NCBI GenBank assembly: GCA_016793885.1 | Contig: JAEUHE010000123.1 | Span: 1-64,000, forward strand | DNA length: 64,000 nt | DNA from: Verrucomicrobiales bacterium | GTDB lineage: Bacteria > Verrucomicrobiota > Verrucomicrobiia > Limisphaerales > UBA11320 | Direction of reading: 5' to 3' | Shown here: one piece after another, positions 36,888 to 46,334 of the stretch | Numbering within the stretch: position 1 is the stretch's first letter | Layout of the letters: each line of letters begins with the position of its first letter | Program-made: the position numbers and the translations under genes | The notes under the pieces: generated by a model | Database searches by the model: none | What the model was told of the DNA's origin: nothing | Seen by the model: the letters and a program-made list of their open reading frames with translations, nothing else

Positions 36888-38270
36888 ATGACTACCAAAA
36901 CCAAATCATCGAAAGCCAAACAATCGGGGACGAGAGCTCCGGTGCTGCTTGTTGGTACCGATTTTTCCTCCACTGCCAAGGCGGCGGCGAACGTCGCCGC
37001 CGCCTTGGCGCAACGCTTGGACGGGTCTCTCGATCTGGTTCACGTGAGCGTGATTCCGGCGTATCCGCCGCTGCGCAGAAAGTTGCGTGAGGAGGCGGAG
37101 CGCCTGCGACGGTCAGGCGCGTTGGTCCATGAGACGCTCCTTAACGGCAACGCCGATGAGGAGTTGGTCAAGCGCTCTCAGCTCGGATCTTGCCGGCTGA
37201 TTGTCGTGTCGTCGCTGGGTAAGCGGCGTTCTGAACGTTGGCTGCTGGGCAGCGTTTCGGAGCGGACGGCTGAGCGGGCGACTGTACCAACGCTGGTGGT
37301 GCGTGACCCCGCTCCGTTTGAAGCGTGGACGCGAGGTCAACGACAGTTGAAAGTGTTTGTCGCGTTCAACTTCACGGTCACATCCGAGGCCGCTATGCGC
37401 TGGGTCAAGGAGTTGCAAGCTATCGGCCCGTGCGATGTGGTGGTGGGTTACGTGGACTGGCCGCCGGAACAACGGACGCGCCTTGGTGGCTCTGGATCGT
37501 TGCCCTTGGTGGGCAATCTGCCCGATGTGCAGGCTGTATTGGAACGAGATGTGCGAACGCGAGCGGTCGAGTTGCTGGGTGACATGCCCTTTCGGTTGCG
37601 GGTGGAGGCCAATTGGGGGCGTCCCGATGCGCGGCTGGCTGAGATGGCCAAGGAGGAAGGGTCCGACGTCATCGCGGTCGGCTCACACCAATATCGCGGC
37701 TTCGAGAGGCTGTGGCACACTTCGGTGTCGCGCGGATTGCTCCACAGCGCGACGATGAGCGTGGCGGTGGTTCCGCTCTCCACCCTTGAGAAACGCGGAG
37801 CCGACATGGCCCCAGCGGTGCGGCGGGTTCTCGTAACGACGGATTTTTCGGAGCTGGCCAACCACGCGATTCCCCACGCCTATTCCCTAGTGCGTGGCGG
37901 GGGCACTGTTTACCTAGTGCATGTGGCGCATCCCCAGCAACTACCCGGGGGCGAGTATTTGCAAGGCCCTTCAGACCGTCGCTTCGAAGGGCAACATGCC
38001 AAACACATCCAGGCGGCGATCGGGAAGCTGCGCGCGTTGATACCGGCGGAGGCCGCACTGCGAGGCGTCATCACAGAGGTGGAGGTGGTCGAACACCGTG
38101 ATGTTGCTGAGGCGATTGGTCAGGTGGCGGAACGGTTCGGAGTGGACATCATCTGCCTGGGCACGCACGGCGGGTCTGGATTGTCGAAGGCGCTGATGGG
38201 CTCGGTTGCCCAGAAAGTGATGACAAACAGCGAACGTCCGTTACTCGTCGTTCGCCCGCCGGTGGAATAA
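36888..38270 (+). CDS. Universal stress protein with three UspA domains
   Basis: This 460-residue protein has three tandem Usp folds. They open at PVLLVGTDFSSTAKAAANV (about 18), LKVFVAFNFTVTSEAAM (about 153) and RRVLVTTDFSELANHAI (about 315). The first ends SSLGKRRSERWLLGSVSERT, the second GSHQYRGFERLWHTSVSRG, and the third GTHGGSGLSKALMGSVAQKV, the last matching the ATP-binding G-x2-G-x9-S pattern. Only the third looks competent to bind nucleotide. Triple-domain Usp proteins are uncommon. It is followed by a truncated Usp frame. Confidence 0.85.
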   Translation: MTTKTKSSKAKQSGTRAPVLLVGTDFSSTAKAAANVAAALAQRLDGSLDLVHVSVIPAYPPLRRKLREEAERLRRSGALVHETLLNGNADEELVKRSQLGSCRLIVVSSLGKRRSERWLLGSVSERTAERATVPTLVVRDPAPFEAWTRGQRQLKVFVAFNFTVTSEAAMRWVKELQAIGPCDVVVGYVDWPPEQRTRLGGSGSLPLVGNLPDVQAVLERDVRTRAVELLGDMPFRLRVEANWGRPDARLAEMAKEEGSDVIAVGSHQYRGFERLWHTSVSRGLLHSATMSVAVVPLSTLEKRGADMAPAVRRVLVTTDFSELANHAIPHAYSLVRGGGTVYLVHVAHPQQLPGGEYLQGPSDRRFEGQHAKHIQAAIGKLRALIPAEAALRGVITEVEVVEHRDVAEAIGQVAERFGVDIICLGTHGGSGLSKALMGSVAQKVMTNSERPLLVVRPPVE

Positions 38271-38294
38271 ATGAGCCAACAACACTGAAGCGCG

Positions 38295-38516
38295 ATGGAT
38301 CGTTCCAGTTTAGCTCTGGTCGGAGTGGAATTTTCCGAGTGCGCGAAAGCCGCCCTGCAACAAGCGGCTCGCATGGCCAGGAGGCAGAACGCGACGCTGC
38401 ATGTGCTGCGCTATCGAATGGCGAAACCCGAAGCCACTCCTGGTTTCCACAAGCAATATAAGCACATGCTTCAACGGCGGTCGAAGGACGTCGTCGGCGC
38501 ATCGCGCTGGCGTTGA
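38295..38516 (+). pseudogene. Truncated universal stress protein (N-terminal 45 residues)
   Basis: The frame begins MDRSSLALVGVEFSECAKAA and ARRQNATLHVLRY, the first strand and helix of a Usp domain. It then loses similarity and stops at 73 codons, overlapping the longest frame of the P-type ATPase. It is probably a deletion remnant. Confidence 0.55.
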
Positions 38517-38557
38517 GGGTGAGTGTATCCTGCACGCCTCCTGAACGGAATCAAGGT

Positions 38558-41299
38558 ATGACGAAGGAACCTGAGACAACGGTCGGACCCAGTCACTGGC
38601 ACGCGCTGGCCGCGCCGGAAGTGCTTCAGCTTGTTCAGACTGACGCAGACCTCGGTCTCGGCCGCGAGGAAGCCACCCGCCGGCTCGCCGAGCATGGGCC
38701 AAACGCTCTGCCTGAAGCGAAACATCGCTCGCTGCTGAGCGTCTTCCTCCGGCAGTTCGCCAGCCCCCTTATCTACATCCTATTCGTCGCGGCGGTCATC
38801 GCCTTCGCGATGGGCCATCGCAACGACTCCGTCGTTATCCTCATTGTCGTCATCATCAACGCGGTTATCGGCACCGTCCAGGAGGGCCGCGCCGAACGGT
38901 CGATGGAAGCATTGCGTCGCTTGTCCGCGCTGAAGGTTCGCGTGCTGCGCGGCGGCGATGAGGAAACCATCGAAGCGCATACCCTCGTGCCTGGGGACCT
39001 TGTGCTCCTCTCGGCGGGTGATGCCGTGGGCGCGGACGCGCGCCTGCTCGAAGCCGCGGCGCTGGAATCCGCCGAAGCAGCGCTCACCGGTGAGTCGCTG
39101 CCGGTCGCCAAGCACCCCGAGCCTCTGTCTGAAGACACGTCCCTCGCCGACCGCCGCAACATGGTCTATTCCGGCACGCATATCGCCGCTGGTCGCGGCA
39201 AGGCCGTGGTGGTGGCGACCGGCCTCGCGACGGAAGTAGGCAAGATTGCGAGACTCACCGCAGGCGCTGCGGACCCAAGGACCCCGCTGGAACTGCGTAT
39301 CTACCAGTTTGGGCGTTACCTGGTGGGCGCAGCCAGCGGCCTCTTTGCGATCATTATCGCGTTTGGACTGCTGCGCGGTCTGCCCTTCGGGGAAATACTC
39401 ATGGTCGCCATTAGCCAGATGGTTTCCATGGTGCCGGAGGGTTTGCCGGTGGCGATGACGATTGCGCTGGCCGTCGGGATGCAGCGCATGGCGAAACGTG
39501 GCGCGATTGTCCGTCGTCTGGCCGCCGTCGAAACGCTCGGGTCCACCAGTGTGATCTGCAGCGACAAGACCGGCACGTTGACGAAGAACGAAATGACGGT
39601 CACCACGCTCTGGCTGCCGGGTGCTCGGCAAATCGAAATAACCGGCGCGGGTTACTCGCCCGAAGGCAAGCTGCTCGACGCAGGAAATGAAACCACCTGC
39701 AAAGACGACGCGGCCCTGCGCGCTCTGCTGGAGGCCGTCGCCTTGTGCAACGACGCCCAGCTCGTTCGACCCGACGATGGCGACCCGCGCTGGCGCGCGT
39801 TGGGCGACCCCACGGAAGCCGCGTTGCTCACGCTAGCCATCAAGGGCTGCGTGGAGCTCGATCTGCTCCGCCAGCAGATGCCGCGTCGCGCTGAAATTCC
39901 CTTCAATTCCGCTGCCAAGATGATGGCCACCCAACACGGCCACGGCCCGCGTGGTCGCGTCTTCATCAAGGGTGCGCCCGAAGTGGTGCTCGACCTCTGT
40001 TCCACCGCGCGCCAAAACGACCAGCGTGAACCGGTGGACGAATCGTTTCGTCGCGATGTGGAAGCCGCCTCCAGCGCGATGGGCGCCCGCGCCTTGCGCC
40101 TGCTGGCCGTGGCCGAAGTGGATGATTGGGGGTTGGAGGAAGGCGTGGGTTTCGCGCCTTTCAAGGGCCGAGCCACTTTTCTCGGTCTCATCGGGCAGAT
40201 GGACCCGCCGCGCGACGAAGTAAAAGCCGCCGTGGCCGAGTGCCGCGACGCCGGCATCCGGCCCGTGATGGTCACGGGCGACCACAAAATCACCGGCCTG
40301 GCCATCGCCCGCACACTCGGGATTGCTCGCGACGGGGACCTGGCCGTGGACGGTCGCGAGTTGGAGCTGATGCCGGAGCAAGATTTGCGAACAAGCCTGG
40401 ACCGCATTTCGGTGTTCGCCCGCGTGCATCCTGCGCAGAAGCTTCGCATCGTCGAAGCTTTCCAATCGCAGAACAAAGTCGTGGCCATGACCGGCGACGG
40501 CGTGAACGACGCGCCGGCCCTGGCCAGCGCCGACGTGGGCGTGGCGATGGGCATCACTGGCACCGAGGTTGCCAAGGGCGCGGCCAAGATTGTCATCACC
40601 GATGACAACTTCGCGACCATCGTCAACGCTGTCCAGGAAGGTCGGCTTGTTTACCGCAATCTCAAGAAGGTGATTCTCTACCTCTTCGCCACGTCGATGG
40701 CGGAGGTTCTCGTTCTGTTGAGCGCGCTGTTTCTCGGCTACCCGCTGCCACTGGCGGCCGTGCAGATTCTGTGGATTAACATCGTCACCGAAGGGACAGT
40801 GACGGTAAATCTCATTATGGAACCGCCGGAGGGCGACGAGATGAAGCGTCCGCCCATTCGGCAAGACGAGCCGTTACTCAACCGCACGATGCTCAAGCGC
40901 GTTGCGCTCATGACACCAGTCATGGCGCTGTCAGCGTTCGGCTACTATGTGTGGCGGACTTCGACCGGCGCGCCCTTCGAGTTGGTGCGCAGCGAGACCT
41001 TCACCGTGCTGGCGGTCTGCCAGTGGTTCAACGTGCTCAACTGCAGGAGTGAACTAAAGTCGGCACTGAACTTCAGCCTTTTCAAAAATTACTGGCTGCT
41101 CGGCGGCCTGGCCTTGGGCAACGTGCTGCACTTCCTCGTCATCTACACCGAGCCGATGAACCGCATCTTCCACACCGTGCCGATTCCGATGACAGACTTC
41201 TTCCTCATCGGTGCGGTTGCCAGCCTCGTGCTGTGGGTCGAGGAGATTCGGAAATTCTTCGCCCGCCGCCGGGCTCGCAAAGCGGGAACGATTTCATGA
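38558..41299 (+). CDS. Cation-transporting P-type ATPase (type II)
   Basis: This protein of about 913 residues moves a cation across the membrane at the cost of ATP. Visible motifs are TGES (about 177-180, actuator), PEGLP in membrane helix 4 (about 293-297), DKTGT with the phosphorylated Asp (about 336), and the GDGVNDAPALASADVGVAMG hinge. An N-terminal cation-ATPase domain and about ten membrane helices complete it. PEGLP is the Ca2+/Na+,K+-ATPase pattern rather than the heavy-metal CPC type, so Ca2+ or a monovalent cation is likely. The start at 38558 follows AAGG. Confidence 0.9.
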   Translation: MTKEPETTVGPSHWHALAAPEVLQLVQTDADLGLGREEATRRLAEHGPNALPEAKHRSLLSVFLRQFASPLIYILFVAAVIAFAMGHRNDSVVILIVVIINAVIGTVQEGRAERSMEALRRLSALKVRVLRGGDEETIEAHTLVPGDLVLLSAGDAVGADARLLEAAALESAEAALTGESLPVAKHPEPLSEDTSLADRRNMVYSGTHIAAGRGKAVVVATGLATEVGKIARLTAGAADPRTPLELRIYQFGRYLVGAASGLFAIIIAFGLLRGLPFGEILMVAISQMVSMVPEGLPVAMTIALAVGMQRMAKRGAIVRRLAAVETLGSTSVICSDKTGTLTKNEMTVTTLWLPGARQIEITGAGYSPEGKLLDAGNETTCKDDAALRALLEAVALCNDAQLVRPDDGDPRWRALGDPTEAALLTLAIKGCVELDLLRQQMPRRAEIPFNSAAKMMATQHGHGPRGRVFIKGAPEVVLDLCSTARQNDQREPVDESFRRDVEAASSAMGARALRLLAVAEVDDWGLEEGVGFAPFKGRATFLGLIGQMDPPRDEVKAAVAECRDAGIRPVMVTGDHKITGLAIARTLGIARDGDLAVDGRELELMPEQDLRTSLDRISVFARVHPAQKLRIVEAFQSQNKVVAMTGDGVNDAPALASADVGVAMGITGTEVAKGAAKIVITDDNFATIVNAVQEGRLVYRNLKKVILYLFATSMAEVLVLLSALFLGYPLPLAAVQILWINIVTEGTVTVNLIMEPPEGDEMKRPPIRQDEPLLNRTMLKRVALMTPVMALSAFGYYVWRTSTGAPFELVRSETFTVLAVCQWFNVLNCRSELKSALNFSLFKNYWLLGGLALGNVLHFLVIYTEPMNRIFHTVPIPMTDFFLIGAVASLVLWVEEIRKFFARRRARKAGTIS

Positions 41300-41393
41300 A
41301 AGCGAACAGCAGCTCCGCTCAAAATCTGGACGAACACCGGATGGCTTCAGGCGTGCGTCCATCGTCCAACCGTTTGTCTTAGCAAGCAATTGC

Positions 41394-42377
41394 ATGAAGC
41401 ACGACGCACCCCATTTGACCGAACCGGTCCTGCGCCATGCGCGCAAGGACTTCGCTGTATTGGGGGTTGAGATGACCGTCGCAGGAGCGTTGGATGCGAT
41501 TCGCCAGCGAGGTATCGGAGAGAAGATTGTCTATTTCTATGTGGTGGACGCAGACCAGCGCCTGGTTGGCGTCGTGCCGACTCGTCGCTTGCTCACGGCA
41601 TCATTGGAGCAACGGTTGCCGGAAATCATGGTATCGCGGGTGCTGGCCATCCCCCAGACGGCGACATTGCTGGAAGCGTGCGAGTTATTTGTTCTGCACC
41701 GCTTTTTGGCCTTTCCGGTGGTGGATGAACAGCGCCATGTCGTCGGGGTGGTCAATGTCGATTTGTTCACGCGGGAGGTTTTCAACTTTACTGAGCAAGA
41801 GCGAATAGACGAGGTGTTTGAGGCGATTGGCTTTCACGTTTCACAGGTGCGTGATGCGTCACCCTGGCGTGCGTTTCGGTTTCGCTTCCCTTGGTTGTTG
41901 GCCACCATCGCCAGCGGCACGATTTGCGCGTTCCTGGCGGGCGCGTTCGAGTTGACGCTGGCCAAGAGCCTGGTGCTCGCCTTTTTTCTGACGCTGGTTC
42001 TGGGCTTGGGTGAGAGCGTCAGCATGCAGTCGATGTCCGTCACGATTCACGCGCTGCGGTTCATGCAGCCCACCTGGCGCTGGTATGTGCGAGCGTTCCA
42101 GCGAGAGGTCGGAACCGCACTGCTCTTGGGAGTGACGTGCGGCGCGGCGGTGACGGCAATTGCCTGGCTGTGGCGCGGCGCGGCCCTGCCGGCGCTGGTG
42201 ATCGGTGGTGGCATTGTGCTTTCACTGGGCACGGCCTGTGTGCTGGGACTGAGCATCCCGGCCATTCTGCACGCGCTCAAGCTCGACCCGAAGATTGCGG
42301 CCGGGCCAGTAACGCTGGCATTGACGGACATTTTCACCGTCTTGTTTTACTTCACGCTCGCAGCCTGGCTGCTTTGA
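41394..42377 (+). CDS. mgtE: MgtE-like divalent cation transporter, CBS domains plus membrane domain
   Basis: This protein of about 327 residues has a tandem CBS pair (about 1-150; IVYFYVVDADQRLVGVVPTR, FPVVDEQRHVVGVVNV) followed by five membrane helices of the MgtE/SLC41 fold. The last helix segment, LDPKIAAGPVTLALTDIFTV, matches the conserved MgtE ending. The N-terminal helical domain of canonical MgtE is absent. Transport of Mg2+ or a similar ion, gated by the CBS domains, is inferred. It lies 94 bases after the P-type ATPase, suggesting a joint role in ion balance under stress. Confidence 0.8.
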   Translation: MKHDAPHLTEPVLRHARKDFAVLGVEMTVAGALDAIRQRGIGEKIVYFYVVDADQRLVGVVPTRRLLTASLEQRLPEIMVSRVLAIPQTATLLEACELFVLHRFLAFPVVDEQRHVVGVVNVDLFTREVFNFTEQERIDEVFEAIGFHVSQVRDASPWRAFRFRFPWLLATIASGTICAFLAGAFELTLAKSLVLAFFLTLVLGLGESVSMQSMSVTIHALRFMQPTWRWYVRAFQREVGTALLLGVTCGAAVTAIAWLWRGAALPALVIGGGIVLSLGTACVLGLSIPAILHALKLDPKIAAGPVTLALTDIFTVLFYFTLAAWLL

Positions 42378-42413
42378 AAATTGAACTAATGCTCGATGAG
42401 AACAAGCGATTCC

Positions 42414-44870
42414 ATGACAACACTGACAGAACTTAGTCCGACGCTGAAAAGAAATCGGCGGCCCTCGAACGCGCTTCCCGTCCAATCTAAATCAACACTA
42501 GCGTCCCCGACTTCGCACGATGCTCTCGACCGCTACCTGCGCGCGGTGAATTACCTGGCCGCCGCGCAGGTCTATTTGCAGGGGAATCCGCTGCTAGAAA
42601 AACCGCTCCGACACAAACACATCCGCGAACGGTTGCTGGGGCATTGGGGCACTTGTCCGGGTATCAACTTCATCTACACACACCTGAACCGGCTCATCCG
42701 CAACACGGATGCGAGTGTGTTGCTACTGACCGGGCCAGGGCACGGCGCGGCGGCCAATCTGGCCAACGCTTATCTCGAAGGTTCACTGCGGGAAGTGTAT
42801 CCCGATCTCACGCTCGACCGCGCGGGATTGGAGCGCTTCGTCAAGCGGTTCTCATGGCCCGGTGGTTTCGCCAGTCACCTCAATCCCGAACTGCCCGGCG
42901 TCATTCACGAGGGCGGCGAGTTGGGTTACGCGCTGGCGACGGCGTTTGGTGCCGTGTTCGACAACCCCGACCTCATCGCCGCGTGCATCGTCGGTGATGG
43001 AGAAGCGGAGACCGGCCCGACAGCCGGTGCCTGGCACAGCGGAAAGTTCCTGAATCCGGCCACGGATGGCGCGGTGCTGCCCATCCTTCTGTTGAACGGA
43101 TTCAAAATAGCCAACCCCACGCTGTTCGTTTCGATGACTGAGGACGAGTTGCTCGCGTTGTTTGCCGGCAACGGCTGGCAGGCGCGCATCGTCTCGACCG
43201 ACGCCGACGCCCATCGTGACATGGCGGCGGCGTGCGACTGGGCTTACGCCGCGATTCGTTCCTTGCAGAAATCTAGCCGCGAAGGCAGTGCGGTGGAACG
43301 CCCGCGCTGGCCCATGATTATTCTGCGCACGCCCAAAGGCTGGACCGGTCCCGTCGCGGTGGACGGAAAAGCGGTGGAAGGTTCCTACCGCGCCCATCAG
43401 GTGCCCGCCAAGGAATGTAAAACCAACCGCACCCATCTCAAGGTCATCGAACGCTGGCTGCGCTCGTATCGGCCCGAAGAACTGTGGGATGAACAAGGCC
43501 GCCCGCAAGCGGACCTCCTCGCGCTTTGCCCCAGGGGCGACCGGCGCATGGCCATGAATCCGCATGCCAACGGCGGCAAATTGCGGCGCCCGCTCGACCT
43601 TCCGCCGCTGAAGGATTTCGCCGTGGACGCTCGTGATCATGGCGAGGTGCGCGTGAGTGGTATGGAGACGCTGGGCAAATACCTCGCCGAAGTCATCCGC
43701 CGGAGCGAACCGCGCCGCCATTTCCGCATCGTTTGCCCGGACGAATTGGAATCGAACAAGCTGGGCGCGGTGTTTCAGGCGACGCAGCGCCAGTTCACCT
43801 GGCCCGTGCCGCGTCACTCCGAGAATATCGCACCTTCCGGGGCGGTGCTCGAAGTGTTGAGCGAGCACAATTGTCAGGGCTGGCTGCAAGGCTACCTCCT
43901 CACGGGCCGGCACGGATTGTTCCCCTGCTACGAGGCGTTCATCTCCATCGTGGACGGGATGATGAACCAGTATGCGAAGTTCCTGAAAGCCGCGGGCGAA
44001 GTCCCGTGGCGGGTGCCCGTTTCGTCGCTCAATTACCTGCTCACCTCGGAGACATGGCGGCAGGAACACAACGGTTATTCGCACCAAGGACCGGGCTTCA
44101 TCAACAATCTGCTCACCAAGAAGGGTCATACCTACCGCATCTATCTGCCGCCCGACGCCAACACGTTGCTCAGCACCGTCCGCCACTGCCTGTGCTCGAC
44201 GGGTTACATTAACCTAATTATCGCCGCCAAGCATCCGCTGCCCCAATGGCTGAGTCCCGCCGAGGCGGACGAACACTGCCGCGTCGGCGCGTCGGCGTGG
44301 CGGTGGGCCAGCACGCACGGGGAGGAGGAGCCGGAAGTCGTGCTCGCCGGTTGCGGCGACAATCTCACCGTGGAAGTGATGGCCGCGGCACAAATCCTCG
44401 GCGAAGAAGCACCGGCCTGGCGAGTGCGGGTCGTCAACGTGACTGACCTTCAGGTGATCGGCATTCCGCAGAAATATCCGCACGGACTGGACGAATACCG
44501 CTTCCAACGATTGTTTCCGCTGGGCTGTCCCGTTGTCTTCAATTTCCACGGCTACACCGCCGCCATCAAACAACTGCTGTGGGAGCGGCCCGAAAACGAA
44601 CGCTTCGACGTGAACGGCTATCGGGAGGAAGGTACGACCACCACTCCGTTCGACATGCAGGTGCGCAACAAGACCAGCCGCTGGCATCTGGTCATTCAAG
44701 CTGCGCAGAAGCTGGCCGCGCGCAACCCGCGCATGTCGGCCCTCGCCGAGGAATTGATCCGCAAATACGAGAGCAAGCTCACCGAGCATTACACTTACGT
44801 CCGCACGATGAGCATTGACCCGCCGGAAATCCTCAATTGGCGCTGGAAGGCGCGCCGGGCTGGTAAATGA
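42414..44870 (+). CDS. xfp: Phosphoketolase (xylulose-5-phosphate/fructose-6-phosphate)
   Basis: This thiamine-diphosphate enzyme of about 818 residues splits xylulose-5-P or fructose-6-P with phosphate to give acetyl phosphate plus glyceraldehyde-3-P or erythrose-4-P. Signature segments include LLGHWGTCPGINFIYTHLNR, TGPGHGAAANLANAYLEG, SWPGGFASHLNPELPG, the cofactor site VGDGEAETGPTAGAWHSGKF and YSHQGPGFINNLLTKKG. Length is normal for the family. The stop overlaps the acetate kinase start (ATGA), so the product acetyl phosphate can be turned into acetate and ATP by the next gene. Confidence 0.95.
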   Translation: MTTLTELSPTLKRNRRPSNALPVQSKSTLASPTSHDALDRYLRAVNYLAAAQVYLQGNPLLEKPLRHKHIRERLLGHWGTCPGINFIYTHLNRLIRNTDASVLLLTGPGHGAAANLANAYLEGSLREVYPDLTLDRAGLERFVKRFSWPGGFASHLNPELPGVIHEGGELGYALATAFGAVFDNPDLIAACIVGDGEAETGPTAGAWHSGKFLNPATDGAVLPILLLNGFKIANPTLFVSMTEDELLALFAGNGWQARIVSTDADAHRDMAAACDWAYAAIRSLQKSSREGSAVERPRWPMIILRTPKGWTGPVAVDGKAVEGSYRAHQVPAKECKTNRTHLKVIERWLRSYRPEELWDEQGRPQADLLALCPRGDRRMAMNPHANGGKLRRPLDLPPLKDFAVDARDHGEVRVSGMETLGKYLAEVIRRSEPRRHFRIVCPDELESNKLGAVFQATQRQFTWPVPRHSENIAPSGAVLEVLSEHNCQGWLQGYLLTGRHGLFPCYEAFISIVDGMMNQYAKFLKAAGEVPWRVPVSSLNYLLTSETWRQEHNGYSHQGPGFINNLLTKKGHTYRIYLPPDANTLLSTVRHCLCSTGYINLIIAAKHPLPQWLSPAEADEHCRVGASAWRWASTHGEEEPEVVLAGCGDNLTVEVMAAAQILGEEAPAWRVRVVNVTDLQVIGIPQKYPHGLDEYRFQRLFPLGCPVVFNFHGYTAAIKQLLWERPENERFDVNGYREEGTTTTPFDMQVRNKTSRWHLVIQAAQKLAARNPRMSALAEELIRKYESKLTEHYTYVRTMSIDPPEILNWRWKARRAGK

Positions 44871-46099
44871 ACATCCTCGTCATCAACAGTGGCAGTGCGA
44901 CGCTCAAGCTGGACGCGCTGGAAATCGCACCGGCGGGCGGTCAAACACAACGTCTTGCCCAAGCGCGGTTCGAGCAGCTCGGCTCCGCTGCGGGCCTCCA
45001 CTTCTCTGCTGATACTGGGCGGACGCTGAAGGAGACGAGAACAGTTCCCGACCACACCGCCGCGCTTCAACTGTTCCTTGGCTGGTTGCGCCGCGAGAAT
45101 GACACCGCGCTGGACATCTCGGCTGTCGGTCACCGCGTGGTGCATGGTGGCCCTAAGTTTAATTCACCCAAGCTGCTCACGCCGGAGACGCTGTTCGAGT
45201 TGGAGTCATTGCACGTCCTCGCGCCGCTGCATAATCCGCCGGCGATGGCCGGCATTCGCGCGGCGCGCGGCGTCTTTGGTCCGGACATGCCGATGGTGGC
45301 GGTGTTCGACACCGCGTTTCACCGCACACTGCCCGAACACGCCGCCACCTACGCGCTGCCGGCCGAACTCGCGCGACGTCATGGCATCCGTCGCTACGGT
45401 TTTCACGGCCTTGCGCACGAATCCATGCTGCGCCGCTACTCGGAACTGACGGGCAGTCCAACCTCGCAGGGCAATCTCATCACGGTGCAACTGGGCGGCG
45501 GCTGCTCCGTCACGGCCATTCGCGAGGGGCGTTCGGTGGATACATCGATGGGTTTCACCCCGCTCGAAGGATTGATGATGGCCACGCGTGCCGGGGATAT
45601 TGACCCCGGAGCGCTGATGACGCTGCTGCGCGACGAAAACCTTTCGTCGGCGGCGCTGGAGGAAATGCTCAACCGCCAATGTGGGCTGCTCGGTGTGTCC
45701 GGCCGTTCCGCCGATATGCGCGAGTTGCTCACCACCGCGCCTAACGACACTCGCGCGGCACTGGCCGTGGAAATGTTCTGCTACCGCGTGAGCAAATACG
45801 TGGGTGCGTTCCTGGCCGCGCTGGGCGGAGCGCAAGCGGTCGTTTTCGGCGGCGGCATCGGCGAGAACAGTCCCGAAGTCCGCGCTCGCATCTGCGAACG
45901 CCTCCCTTGGTTCGGCCTGCGTCTGGACGCCTCACGAAACCTCGCCACGCTAGCCGCCGACGCTCGCATCTCCGACGATACTTCCCGCCTTCAGGCGTGG
46001 GTTGTCGCCGTGGATGAGTCAGTGCTGGTGGCCGGGCAAACTGCCGCTGTAATCGAGAACTGCGCCAGCCCGCAGGCAAAGACGGAGGCGATGACGTGA
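44867..46099 (+). CDS. ackA: Acetate kinase
   Basis: This 410-residue enzyme converts acetyl phosphate and ADP to acetate and ATP. It shows the family opening ILVINSGSATLKLD, the PROSITE-like RYGFHGLAHES, the phosphate loop QLGGGCSVTAI, and DTSMGFTPLEGLMMATRAGDIDPG. The start overlaps the phosphoketolase stop by four bases, giving translational coupling. Together the two genes form an oxygen-independent substrate-level phosphorylation route from pentose phosphates. Confidence 0.95.
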   Translation: MNILVINSGSATLKLDALEIAPAGGQTQRLAQARFEQLGSAAGLHFSADTGRTLKETRTVPDHTAALQLFLGWLRRENDTALDISAVGHRVVHGGPKFNSPKLLTPETLFELESLHVLAPLHNPPAMAGIRAARGVFGPDMPMVAVFDTAFHRTLPEHAATYALPAELARRHGIRRYGFHGLAHESMLRRYSELTGSPTSQGNLITVQLGGGCSVTAIREGRSVDTSMGFTPLEGLMMATRAGDIDPGALMTLLRDENLSSAALEEMLNRQCGLLGVSGRSADMRELLTTAPNDTRAALAVEMFCYRVSKYVGAFLAALGGAQAVVFGGGIGENSPEVRARICERLPWFGLRLDASRNLATLAADARISDDTSRLQAWVVAVDESVLVAGQTAAVIENCASPQAKTEAMT

Positions 46100-46113
46100 G
46101 GAGCGCCAACGGC

Positions 46114-46334
46114 ATGAACCAAGACGTGGAGTTCGGGGCGTCGTGGGGAACGACACTCAAGGTCATCAGCATCGGCGCGAGCGCAGTTCTGTGCCGAGTG
46201 AAAACCGCGTCGTCGTCCTTTCGCCTGACGAGCCGACGCGATTCCTGGGGGGACTGCAAAGGTATCTGGCTCCGGGCGTCAGGAATGCTCGTTCGCCCGC
46301 GCGCCCGCAAACCCCGCATCCTGCCAAACTATGA
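46114..46334 (+). pseudogene. Remnant of a small PH-domain-like protein gene
   Basis: The start MNQDVEFGASWGTTLKVISI resembles the first strands of small bacterial PH-type proteins, and in another phase ENRVVVLSPDEPTRFLGGLQ resembles the last strand and helix of the same fold. The middle is missing and the frame is shifted, so the gene looks deleted internally. It lies between acetate kinase and a Usp gene. Confidence 0.45.

Noticed and set aside
42852-44186. 444-codon minus-strand frame opposite phosphoketolase
   Set aside because: It is an antisense shadow of a GC-rich gene. The plus-strand product is an unmistakable phosphoketolase.
44867-46099. Butyrate or propionate kinase instead of acetate kinase
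   Set aside because: Overall motifs and length fit acetate kinase, and the upstream phosphoketolase supplies acetyl phosphate.
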